Assembly: GCF_030816895.1 (NCBI RefSeq)
Contig: NZ_JAUSYL010000001.1
Location: forward strand, 992,001 to 1,056,000
DNA: 64,000 nucleotides
Reading direction: 5' to 3'
From: Clavibacter sp. B3I6
GTDB lineage: Bacteria > Actinomycetota > Actinomycetes > Actinomycetales > Microbacteriaceae
The position numbers and the translations under genes were made by a program. The notes under the pieces were generated by a model. That model was not told where the DNA came from and did not search any database. It saw nothing but the letters and a program-made list of their open reading frames with translations. Below are positions 19,092-27,004 of this stretch, piece by piece. Numbering within the stretch: the first letter of the stretch is position 1; every line of letters starts with the position of its first letter.

Positions 19092-19760
19092 TCAGGCCCC
19101 GGTCGCGCCCTGCTCGCCCACGGGCCGGTCGGTCGACGTGGGCGGCGCGGTCGGCTCGGGGGCGGCGGACCCGCCCTGCTCCGGCACGCGCTCCCCGTAG
19201 GGGCCCGCGGGACGTGCGGCGGGCTCCGCGACGGGCGGGGCCGCGACGACGGGCTCGCCGTACACGGACGTGCCCGCGCCGCCGATGCCGAGCACGTTCC
19301 GCGCGCGGTGCATGGAGTCGGGCTCGACGACCACCGAGTAGCTGGTGGCGGTCACCTGCATCACCGACGTGAAGTCCCGGCGGCGGCGCGTGATGCTGTA
19401 GCTGACGATGCCGTAGATGGCGCCGAACCCGACGCCGATGATCACCGCGCCGACCACCGACGACACGTTCGGCACGGGCGAGAACAGGAAGGTCACGAGG
19501 CCGAGGAAGAGGCCGAGCCAGGCGCCGCTCGCCGCTCCGGCCGCCGCGGCCCGGGCGGAGGTGAGCTTGCCGGTGACGCGTTCGACGCTCGTCAGCTCGT
19601 TGCCCACGATGCTCACCTGCGTGACGGGGAAGTCGGCCTCGGCGAGGGTGACGACGGCCTTCTGCGCCTCGTCGTAGGTCTCGTAGGTGGCCACCGGCTC
19701 GCCCTTCGGCAGCTTCGGCATGCGGGTGCGGGCGGTGCGTCCGAGGAGGGGGTTGGTCAC
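19092..19760 (-). CDS. General stress protein (17M/YflT-like) membrane protein
   Basis: 222 residues. The N-terminal region (GEPVATYETYDEAQKAVVTLAE, split here as GEPVATYETYDEA and QKAVVTLAE) matches the YflT/general stress 17M domain, followed by two hydrophobic segments (GAWLGLFLGLVTFLF and VVGAVIIGVGFGAIYGIV). The last 65 residues are Pro/Ala/Gly-rich and probably disordered. No catalytic motif. Divergent from the MgtE-like gene across a 58-base gap. Function in other organisms is only known as stress-induced expression. Confidence 0.7.
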   Translation of the reverse strand: MTNPLLGRTARTRMPKLPKGEPVATYETYDEAQKAVVTLAEADFPVTQVSIVGNELTSVERVTGKLTSARAAAAGAASGAWLGLFLGLVTFLFSPVPNVSSVVGAVIIGVGFGAIYGIVSYSITRRRRDFTSVMQVTATSYSVVVEPDSMHRARNVLGIGGAGTSVYGEPVVAAPPVAEPAARPAGPYGERVPEQGGSAAPEPTAPPTSTDRPVGEQGATGA

Positions 19761-19806
19761 CCGTCCAGTGTTCCACGCGGTGCCGGGCGGCGGCTGGGCG
19801 AGCGAC

Positions 19807-19812
19807 TAGATT
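19807..19812 (+). promoter_or_regulatory. -10 element of a probable leaderless promoter
   Basis: TAGATT lies six bases before the GTG at 19819, with no room for a leader or ribosome binding site. Confidence 0.5.
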
Positions 19813-19818
19813 GACTCT

Positions 19819-21165
19819 GTGAGCGCCTCCCGAGTCTTCGTCGCCCGGCTCGCCGGGTGCAGCGTGTTCGACCCCGCGGGCGACCGGGTCGGGCGCGTGC
19901 GCGACGTGCTCGTCGTCTACCGCAAGGACGATCCGCCGCGCGTCGTGGGCCTCATCGTCGAGATCCCGGGCAAGCGCCGCGTGTTCCTCTCCATCGGCCG
20001 CGTCACGAGCATCGGCTCCGGGCAGATCATCACCACCGGCCTCATCAACCTCCGCCGCTTCGAGCAGCGCGGCGGCGAGGTGCGCGTCATCGCCGAGATC
20101 CTCGGCCGGCGCGTGAAGCTGCGCGACGGATCCGGCACCGCCGTCATCGAGGACGTCGCGATCGAGGAGTCCGGCCAGGCCGAGTGGGAGGTGTCGCAGC
20201 TCTTCTGCCGCCGACCCCGCACCAGCCCCTCCCCCTTCGCCAAGGGCGCCACGCTCTTCGCCACCTGGGACGAGGTCGCCGAGCTGCAGGACGAGGGCGT
20301 CGCGCAGTCGGCGTCGCAGTTCCTCGCCGCCTACTCCGACCTCCTCCCCGCCGACCTCGCCAACACCCTGCTCGACCTGCCGCAGGCCCGCCGCCTCGAG
20401 GTCGCCGAGGAGCTGCCGGACGCGCGCCTCGCCGACGTGCTCGAGGAGATGCCGGAGTCGGAGCAGGTGCAGATCATGGCCACCCTCGACGACGACCGCG
20501 CCGCCGACGTGCTCGACCAGATGCAGCCGGACGACGCCGCCGACCTCATCGCGCAGCTCTCCGAGGAGCGCGGCGAGGCCCTGCTCGAGCTCATGCAGCC
20601 GGAGGAGGCGGACGACGTCCGCATGCTCCTCAGCTACGCGCCGGACACCGCGGGCGGCCTCATGACGACCGATCCCGTCATCGTCTCCGGCGACGCGACC
20701 GTCGCGGAGGGCCTCGCCCTCATCCGCCGCCCCGAGCTCGCGCCCACGCTCGGCGCCGCGGTGTGCGTCACGCTGCCGCCGTACGAGCCGCCGACCGGCC
20801 GCTTCCTCGGCATGGTGCACTTCCAGCGGATGTTGCGCTACCCGCCGCACGAGCGCCTCGGGACCCTGCTCGACCAGGGCCTCGAGCCCGTGCGGGCCGA
20901 CACGAGCGCCGCCGAGGTGTCCCGCATCATGGCGAGCTACAACCTCGTCTCGGTGCCCGTCGTGGACGAGAACCACCGCCTCGTCGGCGTGGTCACGATC
21001 GACGACGTGCTCGACCACCTGCTGCCGGACGACTGGCGCAGCGCCGACGCGGAACGCGAGACGCGCAAGCGCGCGACCGCCCGCTTCCACGGCACGGCCA
21101 CGGCCGCCATCCCCACCGCAGGACCCAGACGAGGACGGAGGATCCCCCGTGGCACGGCAGAGTAA
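19819..21165 (+). CDS. MgtE N-domain/CBS protein with PRC-barrel, no transporter part
   Basis: 448 residues. The first about 90 residues resemble a PRC-barrel (DPAGDRVGRVRDVLVVYRK), then helical MgtE_N repeats (DDDRAADVLDQMQPDDAADL) and two CBS domains (MTTDPVIVSGDATVAEGL; ASYNLVSVPVVDENHRLVG). The membrane domain that moves Mg2+ in full-length MgtE is absent. The same truncated form sits next to mrp and DUF1003 in other actinobacteria. It may sense Mg2+ or adenosyl ligands and regulate something else. The 3' end overlaps the DUF1003 gene by 17 bases, so translation is probably coupled. Confidence 0.8.
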   Translation: MSASRVFVARLAGCSVFDPAGDRVGRVRDVLVVYRKDDPPRVVGLIVEIPGKRRVFLSIGRVTSIGSGQIITTGLINLRRFEQRGGEVRVIAEILGRRVKLRDGSGTAVIEDVAIEESGQAEWEVSQLFCRRPRTSPSPFAKGATLFATWDEVAELQDEGVAQSASQFLAAYSDLLPADLANTLLDLPQARRLEVAEELPDARLADVLEEMPESEQVQIMATLDDDRAADVLDQMQPDDAADLIAQLSEERGEALLELMQPEEADDVRMLLSYAPDTAGGLMTTDPVIVSGDATVAEGLALIRRPELAPTLGAAVCVTLPPYEPPTGRFLGMVHFQRMLRYPPHERLGTLLDQGLEPVRADTSAAEVSRIMASYNLVSVPVVDENHRLVGVVTIDDVLDHLLPDDWRSADAERETRKRATARFHGTATAAIPTAGPRRGRRIPRGTAE

Positions 21166-21709
21166 CCGCGACGTCCGCCTGGACGCGCCCAAGGGCCTCC
21201 GCACGACGGTCCTCCCGCTGCGCAACCGCGCCAGCCGCGACCGCTTCGGCCGCTTCACGGAGTCCATCGCGCGCGGCATGGGCACCCCGTGGTTCCTCAT
21301 GGGCCTCACGCTCTTCTGCGTGGCCTGGATCCTGTACAACACCTACGGCCCCGAGTCCGCGCGCTTCGACTCGGCGGCGCTCGGCTTCACGGCGCTCACG
21401 CTGATCCTGTCGCTGCAGGCCTCGTACGCGGCGCCGCTCATCCTGCTCGCGCAGAACCGGCAGGACGACCGCGACCGCGTGCAGATCGAGCAGGACCGCC
21501 AGCGCACCGAGCGCAACGTGGCGGACGTCGAGTACCTGGCCCGCGAGGTCGTCTCGCTCCGGCTGCAGATGAAGGACGTCGCCTCGAAGGACTTCATCCG
21601 CGCCGAGCTGCGCCAGCTCCTCGAGGAGCTCGACCGCCGCGACGACCCCGAGGGGGACGACGCCGAGGGCGCCGGCAGCGCCGGCAGCCGCAGGGCGCAT
21701 GGCCGCTGA
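21149..21709 (+). CDS. DUF1003 membrane protein
   Basis: 186 residues from a GTG inside the end of the MgtE-like gene. Two membrane helices (WFLMGLTLFCVAWILYN and FTALTLILSLQASYAAPLIL split by about 20 residues) with the conserved AAPLILLAQNRQDDRDR stretch identify DUF1003. The C-terminal half is a charged coiled coil ending in an acidic tail. Function unknown; the constant neighbourhood with the MgtE-like gene and mrp suggests a shared role, perhaps in metal homeostasis. Overlaps mrp by 11 bases. Confidence 0.82.
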   Translation: MARQSNRDVRLDAPKGLRTTVLPLRNRASRDRFGRFTESIARGMGTPWFLMGLTLFCVAWILYNTYGPESARFDSAALGFTALTLILSLQASYAAPLILLAQNRQDDRDRVQIEQDRQRTERNVADVEYLAREVVSLRLQMKDVASKDFIRAELRQLLEELDRRDDPEGDDAEGAGSAGSRRAHGR

Positions 21710-22874
21710 GGCACCCGGCGGGGCCCCGCTGACGGCGGAGGCGGTGGGGCGCGCGCTCGCGGGCGTCGTGGATCCCGAGATCCGCCGCCCCATCACCGAG
21801 CTCGACATGGTGTCCGACGTGCGCGTCGAGGACGGCGGCGTGGCCCACGTCGACATCGCGCTGACCATCGTCGGCTGCCCCGCCGCCACGTCCATCGAGC
21901 GCGACGTGCGCGCGGCGGTCCGGGCCGTCCCGGGCGTCGCGCAGCTCGAGCTCACGGTCGGCGTGATGAGCCGGGAGCGGCGGCGCGCGCTCACCGAGCG
22001 CCTGCGCGGTCCGGCGGCGAAGCGCGGCATCCCGTTCGGGCCGGAGAGCCTCACGCGCGTCTACGCCGTCACGAGCGGGAAGGGCGGCGTCGGCAAGTCC
22101 ACGCTCACGGCCAACCTCGCGGTGGCGCTCGCGGCGAAGGGGCTGGCGGTCGGCCTCGTGGACGCCGACGTGCACGGCTTCTCCATCCCCGGGATCCTCG
22201 GCCTCGTCGACGCGGACGGGCGCACCGCGCAGCCCACCCGAGTCGGCGACATGATCCTGCCGCCCGTCGCGCATGGCGTGAAGGTCATCTCCATCGGCAT
22301 GTTCCTCGATCCCGACGCCACGGGCGGCACAGCGGTCTCCTGGCGCGGGCCCATGCTGCACCGCACCATCCAGCAGTTCCTCACCGACGTCTTCTTCGGC
22401 GACCTGGACGTGCTGCTGCTCGACCTGCCCCCCGGCACGGGCGATGTGGCCATCACCGTGGGCCAGCTCCTGCCGGACGCGGAGGTCCTCGTCGTGACGA
22501 CGCCGCAGCCGGCCGCGGCCGACGTGGCGGAGCGCAGCGGGCTCGTCGCGCGGCAGACGGGTCAGCGCGTGGCGGGCGTCGTCGAGAACATGGCCGGGTT
22601 CGTCCAGCCCGACGGATCCGTGCTGGAGCTCTTCGGGGCGGGCGGCGGCGCGGAGGTCGCGCGTCGGCTCTCGGCCGGGCAGGACGCGCCCGTGCCGCTC
22701 CTCGCGAGCGTGCCGCTCAGCGTGGCGCTGCGCGAGGGCGGCGACTCCGGGGCGCCGCTCGTGCTGGCCGCGCCCGAGGATCCGGCGGCGGTGCAGATCC
22801 TGCGCGTGGCGGACCACCTGGCGACACGCGGCCGCGGGCTCGCGGGCCGGAAGCTCGGGCTCTCGGTCTCCTAG
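21699..22874 (+). CDS. mrp: Mrp/NBP35-type Fe-S cluster carrier ATPase
   Basis: 391 residues: an N-terminal MIP18/DUF59 domain (DPEIRRPITELDMV) followed by a deviant Walker A P-loop TSGKGGVGKST, then VDADVHGFSIPG, DLPPGTGD and VVENMAGF. Family members assemble or carry Fe-S clusters. The C-terminal CxxC of E. coli Mrp is absent (ENMAGFVQPDGS takes its place), which is also usual in actinobacterial homologues. Third gene of an overlapping operon that ends at a strong hairpin. Confidence 0.88.
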   Translation: MAAEAPGGAPLTAEAVGRALAGVVDPEIRRPITELDMVSDVRVEDGGVAHVDIALTIVGCPAATSIERDVRAAVRAVPGVAQLELTVGVMSRERRRALTERLRGPAAKRGIPFGPESLTRVYAVTSGKGGVGKSTLTANLAVALAAKGLAVGLVDADVHGFSIPGILGLVDADGRTAQPTRVGDMILPPVAHGVKVISIGMFLDPDATGGTAVSWRGPMLHRTIQQFLTDVFFGDLDVLLLDLPPGTGDVAITVGQLLPDAEVLVVTTPQPAAADVAERSGLVARQTGQRVAGVVENMAGFVQPDGSVLELFGAGGGAEVARRLSAGQDAPVPLLASVPLSVALREGGDSGAPLVLAAPEDPAAVQILRVADHLATRGRGLAGRKLGLSVS

Positions 22875-22911
22875 ATCGCCCTCACCGGACCGCGATCCGG
22901 TCCGGATGCAC

Positions 22912-22945
22912 GAGAGGACGGCAGCCCGCGGGCTGCCGTCCTCTC
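22912..22945 (+). terminator. 16-bp hairpin terminator after mrp
   Basis: Perfect inverted repeat, 22912-22927 with 22930-22945, centred on GCGC, followed by CTCTT. It lies 37 bases after the mrp stop and also just downstream of the convergent 40-residue gene. Confidence 0.8.
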
Positions 22946-22971
22946 CTCTTCACGCGCGCGGCGCGCGACGC

Positions 22972-23094
22972 CTAGACGTGGCTGCGGTGCGTGAGCGTCG
23001 GCACGGCGCGGTAGCCGTCACGCGCGGTGACGACGAGCGTGCCGGCGACGGCGGAGACGGAGAGGGCGGCGACGGCGATGAGGAAGACGGTCAT
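22972..23094 (-). CDS. 40-residue single-span membrane peptide
   Basis: A short gene from ATG 23094 with AGGAG 9 bases upstream. The product begins MTVFLIAVAALSVSAVAG, one membrane helix, and ends in a basic tail (LTHRSHV). A longer frame to 23154 lacks a ribosome binding site and adds a non-hydrophobic stretch. It is divergent from the LysR regulator 116 bases away, the classic layout for a regulator and its target. Function unknown; too short for family assignment. Confidence 0.5.
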   Translation of the reverse strand: MTVFLIAVAALSVSAVAGTLVVTARDGYRAVPTLTHRSHV

Positions 23095-23209
23095 GGTGGT
23101 GCTCCTGCGGGAAGGCGGATGGCGGCGCACTCCGCCGCATGACCATGAGACCACCCGGGACCGTTCAGGACAAGCTCATAGTCCTTGCCTCGTTGTGTAG
23201 CCTGGCTTC

Positions 23210-24127
23210 ATGGACATCCGCCGCCTCGAGCTCCTCCGCGAGCTCGCCGACCGCGGCAGCGTGGGCGCCGTCGCGCGCGCTGCCGGCCGCACGCCGTCGG
23301 CGGTCTCGCAGCAGCTGAAGGTGCTGGAGCGGGAGGCCGGCGTGCCCCTCACCGAGCGCTCGGGCCGCGGGATCGTGCTGACGGACGCGGGCCGGGCGCT
23401 CGCCCGCACCGCGACCGACATCGCCGTCGCCGTGGCCCGCGCGGAGGCCCTGTGGGAGGACTTCCGGCACCAGCCCTCCGGCGAGGTCACGCTCGCGACG
23501 TTCCCCACCGCCGCGCAGATGCTGCTGCCGGGGCTCCTCGACCGCGTCGCCGCGATCCCCGACCTCACCGTCCGCGCCAGCGACCGGGACCCGGCGTCGC
23601 GGGCCTTCGCGGACCTCACCGCCGACTTCGACGTCGTCCTCGCGCACTCGCTCGCCGGGGCCGGCACCTGGCGCGGGCTCGGCCTCGTCATCGTGCCGCT
23701 CATGGTGGAGCCGCTCGACGTCGCGATGCCGGCCGACCACCGCCTCGCGGGCCGGGCGTCGGTCAGTCCGGCCGACCTCAGCGGCGAGCCGTGGATCGGC
23801 GTGCCGCAGGGCCTCCCGTTCGACCGGATCCTCCTCGACATCGAGCAGGCCGTCGGCGCGCCCGCGCGCGTGGTGCAGCGGTTCAGCGACACGCGCATCA
23901 CGGAGTCGCTGGTGGCGTCGGGCCACGGGATCGCGCTGCTGCCGCGCTACACGGCGGGCGAGCACGACGGCGTGGTCGTCAAGCGCCTGTCCGGCGTCGC
24001 CTCGAAGCGGCACCTGCACGTGCTGCTGCGACCTGACCGGGCGGAGCGGCCGTCGGTGCGTGCCGTGGTGGACGCCCTCCGCGAGGAGGCGCGTGCGGTG
24101 GACGCGCGCTTCAGCGGCAGCGCGTGA
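23210..24127 (+). CDS. LysR-family transcriptional regulator
   Basis: 305 residues. The N-terminal winged helix-turn-helix is clear (LELLRELADRGSVGAVARAA, then TPSAVSQQLKVLERE). The effector domain follows (GEVTLATFPTAAQMLLPGLL ... HGIALLPRYTA). GTAGCCT at 23196-23202 is a plausible -10 box before ATG 23210. It shares its promoter region with the 40-residue membrane peptide, its likely target. The two genes separate mrp from tatB, which are close neighbours in other actinobacteria, so this pair may be a later insertion. The effector cannot be predicted. Confidence 0.88.
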   Translation: MDIRRLELLRELADRGSVGAVARAAGRTPSAVSQQLKVLEREAGVPLTERSGRGIVLTDAGRALARTATDIAVAVARAEALWEDFRHQPSGEVTLATFPTAAQMLLPGLLDRVAAIPDLTVRASDRDPASRAFADLTADFDVVLAHSLAGAGTWRGLGLVIVPLMVEPLDVAMPADHRLAGRASVSPADLSGEPWIGVPQGLPFDRILLDIEQAVGAPARVVQRFSDTRITESLVASGHGIALLPRYTAGEHDGVVVKRLSGVASKRHLHVLLRPDRAERPSVRAVVDALREEARAVDARFSGSA

Positions 24128-24181
24128 GGCTGAAGCACGAGCGGGTCAGCGGCGGCACCTGAGCGCCGGCGGGGATCCGGG

Positions 24182-24556
24182 TCAGGTGGCCTCGGCGTCG
24201 AAGGGGGCGGGCTGCGCCGACGCGGCGGCGGCCTCGCGCTCCAGGCGCTGGCGTCGGGCGACGGTGGTCTCGACGGGGACGCGCGGCTTGGTGACCACGG
24301 GCTCGTCCTCGAACAGCGCCTCCTTGATGATGCGGCGCGGGTCGTACTGGCGCGGGTCGAGCTTCTTCCAGTCGACCTCGTCGAACTCCGGACCCAGCTC
24401 GTCGCGCATGCGCTCGCGCGCCCCGGTGGCCATGCGGCGGGCCGCCTTCACCAGATCCGCGAGCTTCTGGGTGTAGATCGGCAGCCGCTCGGGGCCGAGC
24501 AGGAACACGGCGATGATGCCGATGAGCATCAGCTTCTCGAACGTCAGGCCGAACAT
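24182..24556 (-). CDS. tatB: Twin-arginine translocase subunit TatB
   Basis: 124 residues starting MFGLTFEKLMLIG, with the membrane helix ending in the hallmark FLLGPERLP hinge, then an amphipathic helix (KLADLVKAARRMATG) and a polar tail with EFDEVDWKKLDPRQYDP. TatB recognises twin-arginine signal peptides together with TatC. I chose ATG 24556 because it matches the family start exactly; an in-frame GTG at 24562 would add two residues. tatA and tatC are not in the window. Divergent from the O-methyltransferase; the sigE-rseA-htrA genes found here in mycobacteria are absent. Confidence 0.88.
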   Translation of the reverse strand: MFGLTFEKLMLIGIIAVFLLGPERLPIYTQKLADLVKAARRMATGARERMRDELGPEFDEVDWKKLDPRQYDPRRIIKEALFEDEPVVTKPRVPVETTVARRQRLEREAAAASAQPAPFDAEAT

Positions 24557-24718
24557 GATCACAGGCTAGCCGGTCGGTGCCCGATCTCCGCCCGATCTCC
24601 GTCGGCGCGCAGGCTACCGTCAGCCGCGACCCCCGTCCGGTGCCTGCGCGGACAGGGCGTCGGTCGGGTGCGCGGCCGCGGGCCGATACCCTGGGGACCC
24701 GGAAGAGGGAGGTGCCGC

Positions 24719-25351
24719 GTGTCCGACCAGGAGACCGGGTGGAAGTTCGCCGAGGACGTCGTCGTCGAGGACGAGCACATCGCCCTGGCCCGCCAGCACT
24801 CCCGCGAGCTCGGCATCGAGGCCGTCTCCCCCGCCGTCGGCGCCCAGCTCTCGCTCCTGGCCGTGGCGACGCGCGCCACCAGCGTCATCGAGATCGGGAC
24901 GGGCGCCGGCGTGTCCGGCCTCTGCATCTTCCGCGGCGCACCGCGGGCCGTCCTCACGAGCATCGACGTGGAGTTCGACCACCAGCAGGCCGCGCGGGAG
25001 ATCCTCGCCGACGCGGAGGTGCCCGCGAACCGCGTGCGCCTCATCACGGGCCGCGCGCTCGACGTGCTGCCGCGCATGAGCGACGCGAGCTACGACCTCG
25101 TCCTGGTGGACGCGGATCCCGCCCAGGTCATCGAGTACGTGGAGCACGGGCTGCGGCTCGCGCGCACGGGCGGACTCGTCCTCGTGCCGCACGGGCTCTG
25201 GCGGGGCCGCGTGCAGAACCCCGCGGCGCGCGACGCGCAGACCGCCGCGTTCCGCACGCTGGTGCAGGAGACGGCCGGGTCGGGCGCCGTCGTCGCCGCC
25301 CTGTCCCCCGCGGGCGACGGCCTGCTGCAGATCGCGAAGACCGGCCGCTGA
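24719..25351 (+). CDS. Class I SAM-dependent O-methyltransferase
   Basis: 210 residues from a GTG preceded by AGAGGGAGG, a strong ribosome binding site. The SAM-binding motif VIEIGTGAGVSGL (about residue 58), the acidic SAM-contact LTSIDVEFDHQ and LVLVDADPAQ mark the COMT/caffeoyl-CoA type family, and the gene corresponds by position to mycobacterial Rv1220c. The substrate is unknown. Starts upstream of 24719 in the same frame would pass through the ribosome binding site and are unlikely. Followed by a long hairpin. Confidence 0.83.
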   Translation: MSDQETGWKFAEDVVVEDEHIALARQHSRELGIEAVSPAVGAQLSLLAVATRATSVIEIGTGAGVSGLCIFRGAPRAVLTSIDVEFDHQQAAREILADAEVPANRVRLITGRALDVLPRMSDASYDLVLVDADPAQVIEYVEHGLRLARTGGLVLVPHGLWRGRVQNPAARDAQTAAFRTLVQETAGSGAVVAALSPAGDGLLQIAKTGR

Positions 25352-25373
25352 TCCCCGCAGCTCCCCGCCCGTA

Positions 25374-25418
25374 CGCGACACCGCCCGCCCCGTCGTCGAC
25401 GGAGCGGGCGGTGTCGCG
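25374..25418. terminator. Long hairpin between convergent genes
   Basis: 15-bp perfect stem 25374-25388 with 25404-25418, with a second smaller stem (25390-25394 with 25398-25402) inside the loop. It lies between the convergent O-methyltransferase and DUF3117 genes. Confidence 0.78.
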
Positions 25419-25430
25419 TGATGCGCTCGA

Positions 25431-25604
25431 CTAGCTCGCGCTGGTCACCGCGGCGAGGGCATCGTGAAGCTCCTTCGCTTCGGCGTCGTTGACGGAGACG
25501 ACGAGTCGTCCGCCTCCCTCCAAGGGCACGCGCACGATGATGAGCCTGCCCTCCTTCACGGCCTCCATCGGTCCGTCGCCGGTCCTGGGCTTCATGGCTG
25601 CCAT
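25431..25604 (-). CDS. DUF3117 family protein
   Basis: 57 residues from ATG 25604 with AAAGGGGAG just upstream. The start MAAMKPRTGDGPMEAVKEGR is the nearly invariant DUF3117 signature of actinobacteria (mycobacterial Rv1211), followed by IIVRVPLEGGGRLVVSVN. No known activity. It lies alone between two hairpin-flanked neighbours. Confidence 0.88.
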   Translation of the reverse strand: MAAMKPRTGDGPMEAVKEGRLIIVRVPLEGGGRLVVSVNDAEAKELHDALAAVTSAS

Positions 25605-25738
25605 TCGGCTCCCCTTTCGTGGATGTGCGTCCATTATCCCGCATGGACGCGCTCTCCGATGAACGCGCGGCTCCGTGCTACGCCCGCCGCGCCCCCGTCG
25701 GGGTGAGGAGGGGGCGCGACGGGAGGCCGGGAGCCGGG

Positions 25739-27004
25739 TCACGGGGGCGTCCAGTCGCCCGCGGTGGCGCGCCAGACGAGGTCGATCCAGATCCACTGGC
25801 CGGCGATCATGGCCACCACCACGGCGGCGCGGTAGGCGCGGGACCGGGGCACCGCCAGCGCGCCGGCCAGCGGGATCATCGGCAGGAGCAGGCGGAAGAG
25901 GCTCGACTGCGGGAAGAACACGGCCAGGAGGTAGAGCCCGTAGGAGGCGACCCAGATGCGCAGCTCGGGGCCGAGCGCGCGGACGGACGGACGCGTGAGC
26001 ACGACGACGAACGCCGCGACGACGGCGAGGACCGCGACCGTGCCGAGGGGACCGCCGATCCAGAAGCCGCCGGCGTCGAACCACGCCTCGAAGGGCACCA
26101 GGTGCCGGTAGCCGACGTAGGACGCCCGCCAGGAGAGCTCCGTGTCCGTGTAGGCCGTGAGCGAGCCGGTGCCGATCCACGCGATGACCGGCCACGCCGC
26201 GCCCGCTGCGGCGGCCGAGGTCGTCGCGAGGACCAGCCGGGCGCGCTCGGCCGGGGGGAACGGATCGCGCGCGGCCGTGGCGAGCCGGTGGACGCCGTGC
26301 AGCAGGAGCGCGAGCGCGAAGGCCAGGCCGAGCGGCCGGGTGAGGGCGAGGAGCACGACGACGGGGGCGAGCAGGGCGTAGCGCCGTTCGACGAGGAGGA
26401 GCAGCGCCGTGAGGAGCAGGAGCGTCTGGAGGCTCTCGGCGTACGCGATCTGGAACAGCGGCGACACGGGGGCCACGCACACGATCACGACGGCGAGGAG
26501 GGTCGACGAGGGCGACAGCGAGCGCGACAGCAGCCGGTGCAGCACCAGCACGGCGCCAGCTCCGGCCACCACGGACACCGCGACGCCGACGAGCTCGAAG
26601 GACGCGCCCATGGCGTCCTGGATTGCGCGCACGAGGGCCGGGTACAGCGGCATGAACGCCCAGGGGTTCGACTGCACGTGCCCCGCGGCGTCGACGGGCA
26701 GGACCGCGGGGTAGCCGTACGTCGCGATCTCGCGGTACCAGCCCGCGTCCCAGAACGCGGCGAACCGCAGGTAGGACGGCGACGCGTCCGCCCACGGCGT
26801 GCGGATCTGGCTGCGGGCGGAGAGCAGCATCATCCCGGTGGTGAGGACGCGGCTCGCCAGGTAGACGCCGAGGACCGCCGCCCACCAGGGCCAGCGGGAG
26901 GAGGGCCGGGCGAGGGGCAGGAGACCCGGCCCGGGGCGTCGGGCGGGCCGGGCGGCCGGCCGGGTCAGCGCGCCGTCAGCCACGCCCGCAGGCCGCGCTC
27001 GCAC
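25739..27004 (-). CDS. Polytopic membrane glycosyltransferase-like protein (PIG-V/GT-C type)
   Basis: 421 residues with about nine to ten hydrophobic segments. The early FWDAGWYREIATYGYP motif after the first helix, with an acidic residue in the first loop, and WAFMPLYPALVRAI are typical of GT-C mannosyltransferase-like proteins of the PIG-V family that use polyprenyl-phosphate sugars outside the membrane. Substrate unknown. From the GTG at 27004 it overlaps the end of dapE by 40 bases; an in-frame GTG at 26983 would reduce this to 19. No helper genes for glycan synthesis are adjacent. Confidence 0.72.
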   Translation of the reverse strand: MRARPAGVADGALTRPAARPARRPGPGLLPLARPSSRWPWWAAVLGVYLASRVLTTGMMLLSARSQIRTPWADASPSYLRFAAFWDAGWYREIATYGYPAVLPVDAAGHVQSNPWAFMPLYPALVRAIQDAMGASFELVGVAVSVVAGAGAVLVLHRLLSRSLSPSSTLLAVVIVCVAPVSPLFQIAYAESLQTLLLLTALLLLVERRYALLAPVVVLLALTRPLGLAFALALLLHGVHRLATAARDPFPPAERARLVLATTSAAAAGAAWPVIAWIGTGSLTAYTDTELSWRASYVGYRHLVPFEAWFDAGGFWIGGPLGTVAVLAVVAAFVVVLTRPSVRALGPELRIWVASYGLYLLAVFFPQSSLFRLLLPMIPLAGALAVPRSRAYRAAVVVAMIAGQWIWIDLVWRATAGDWTPP

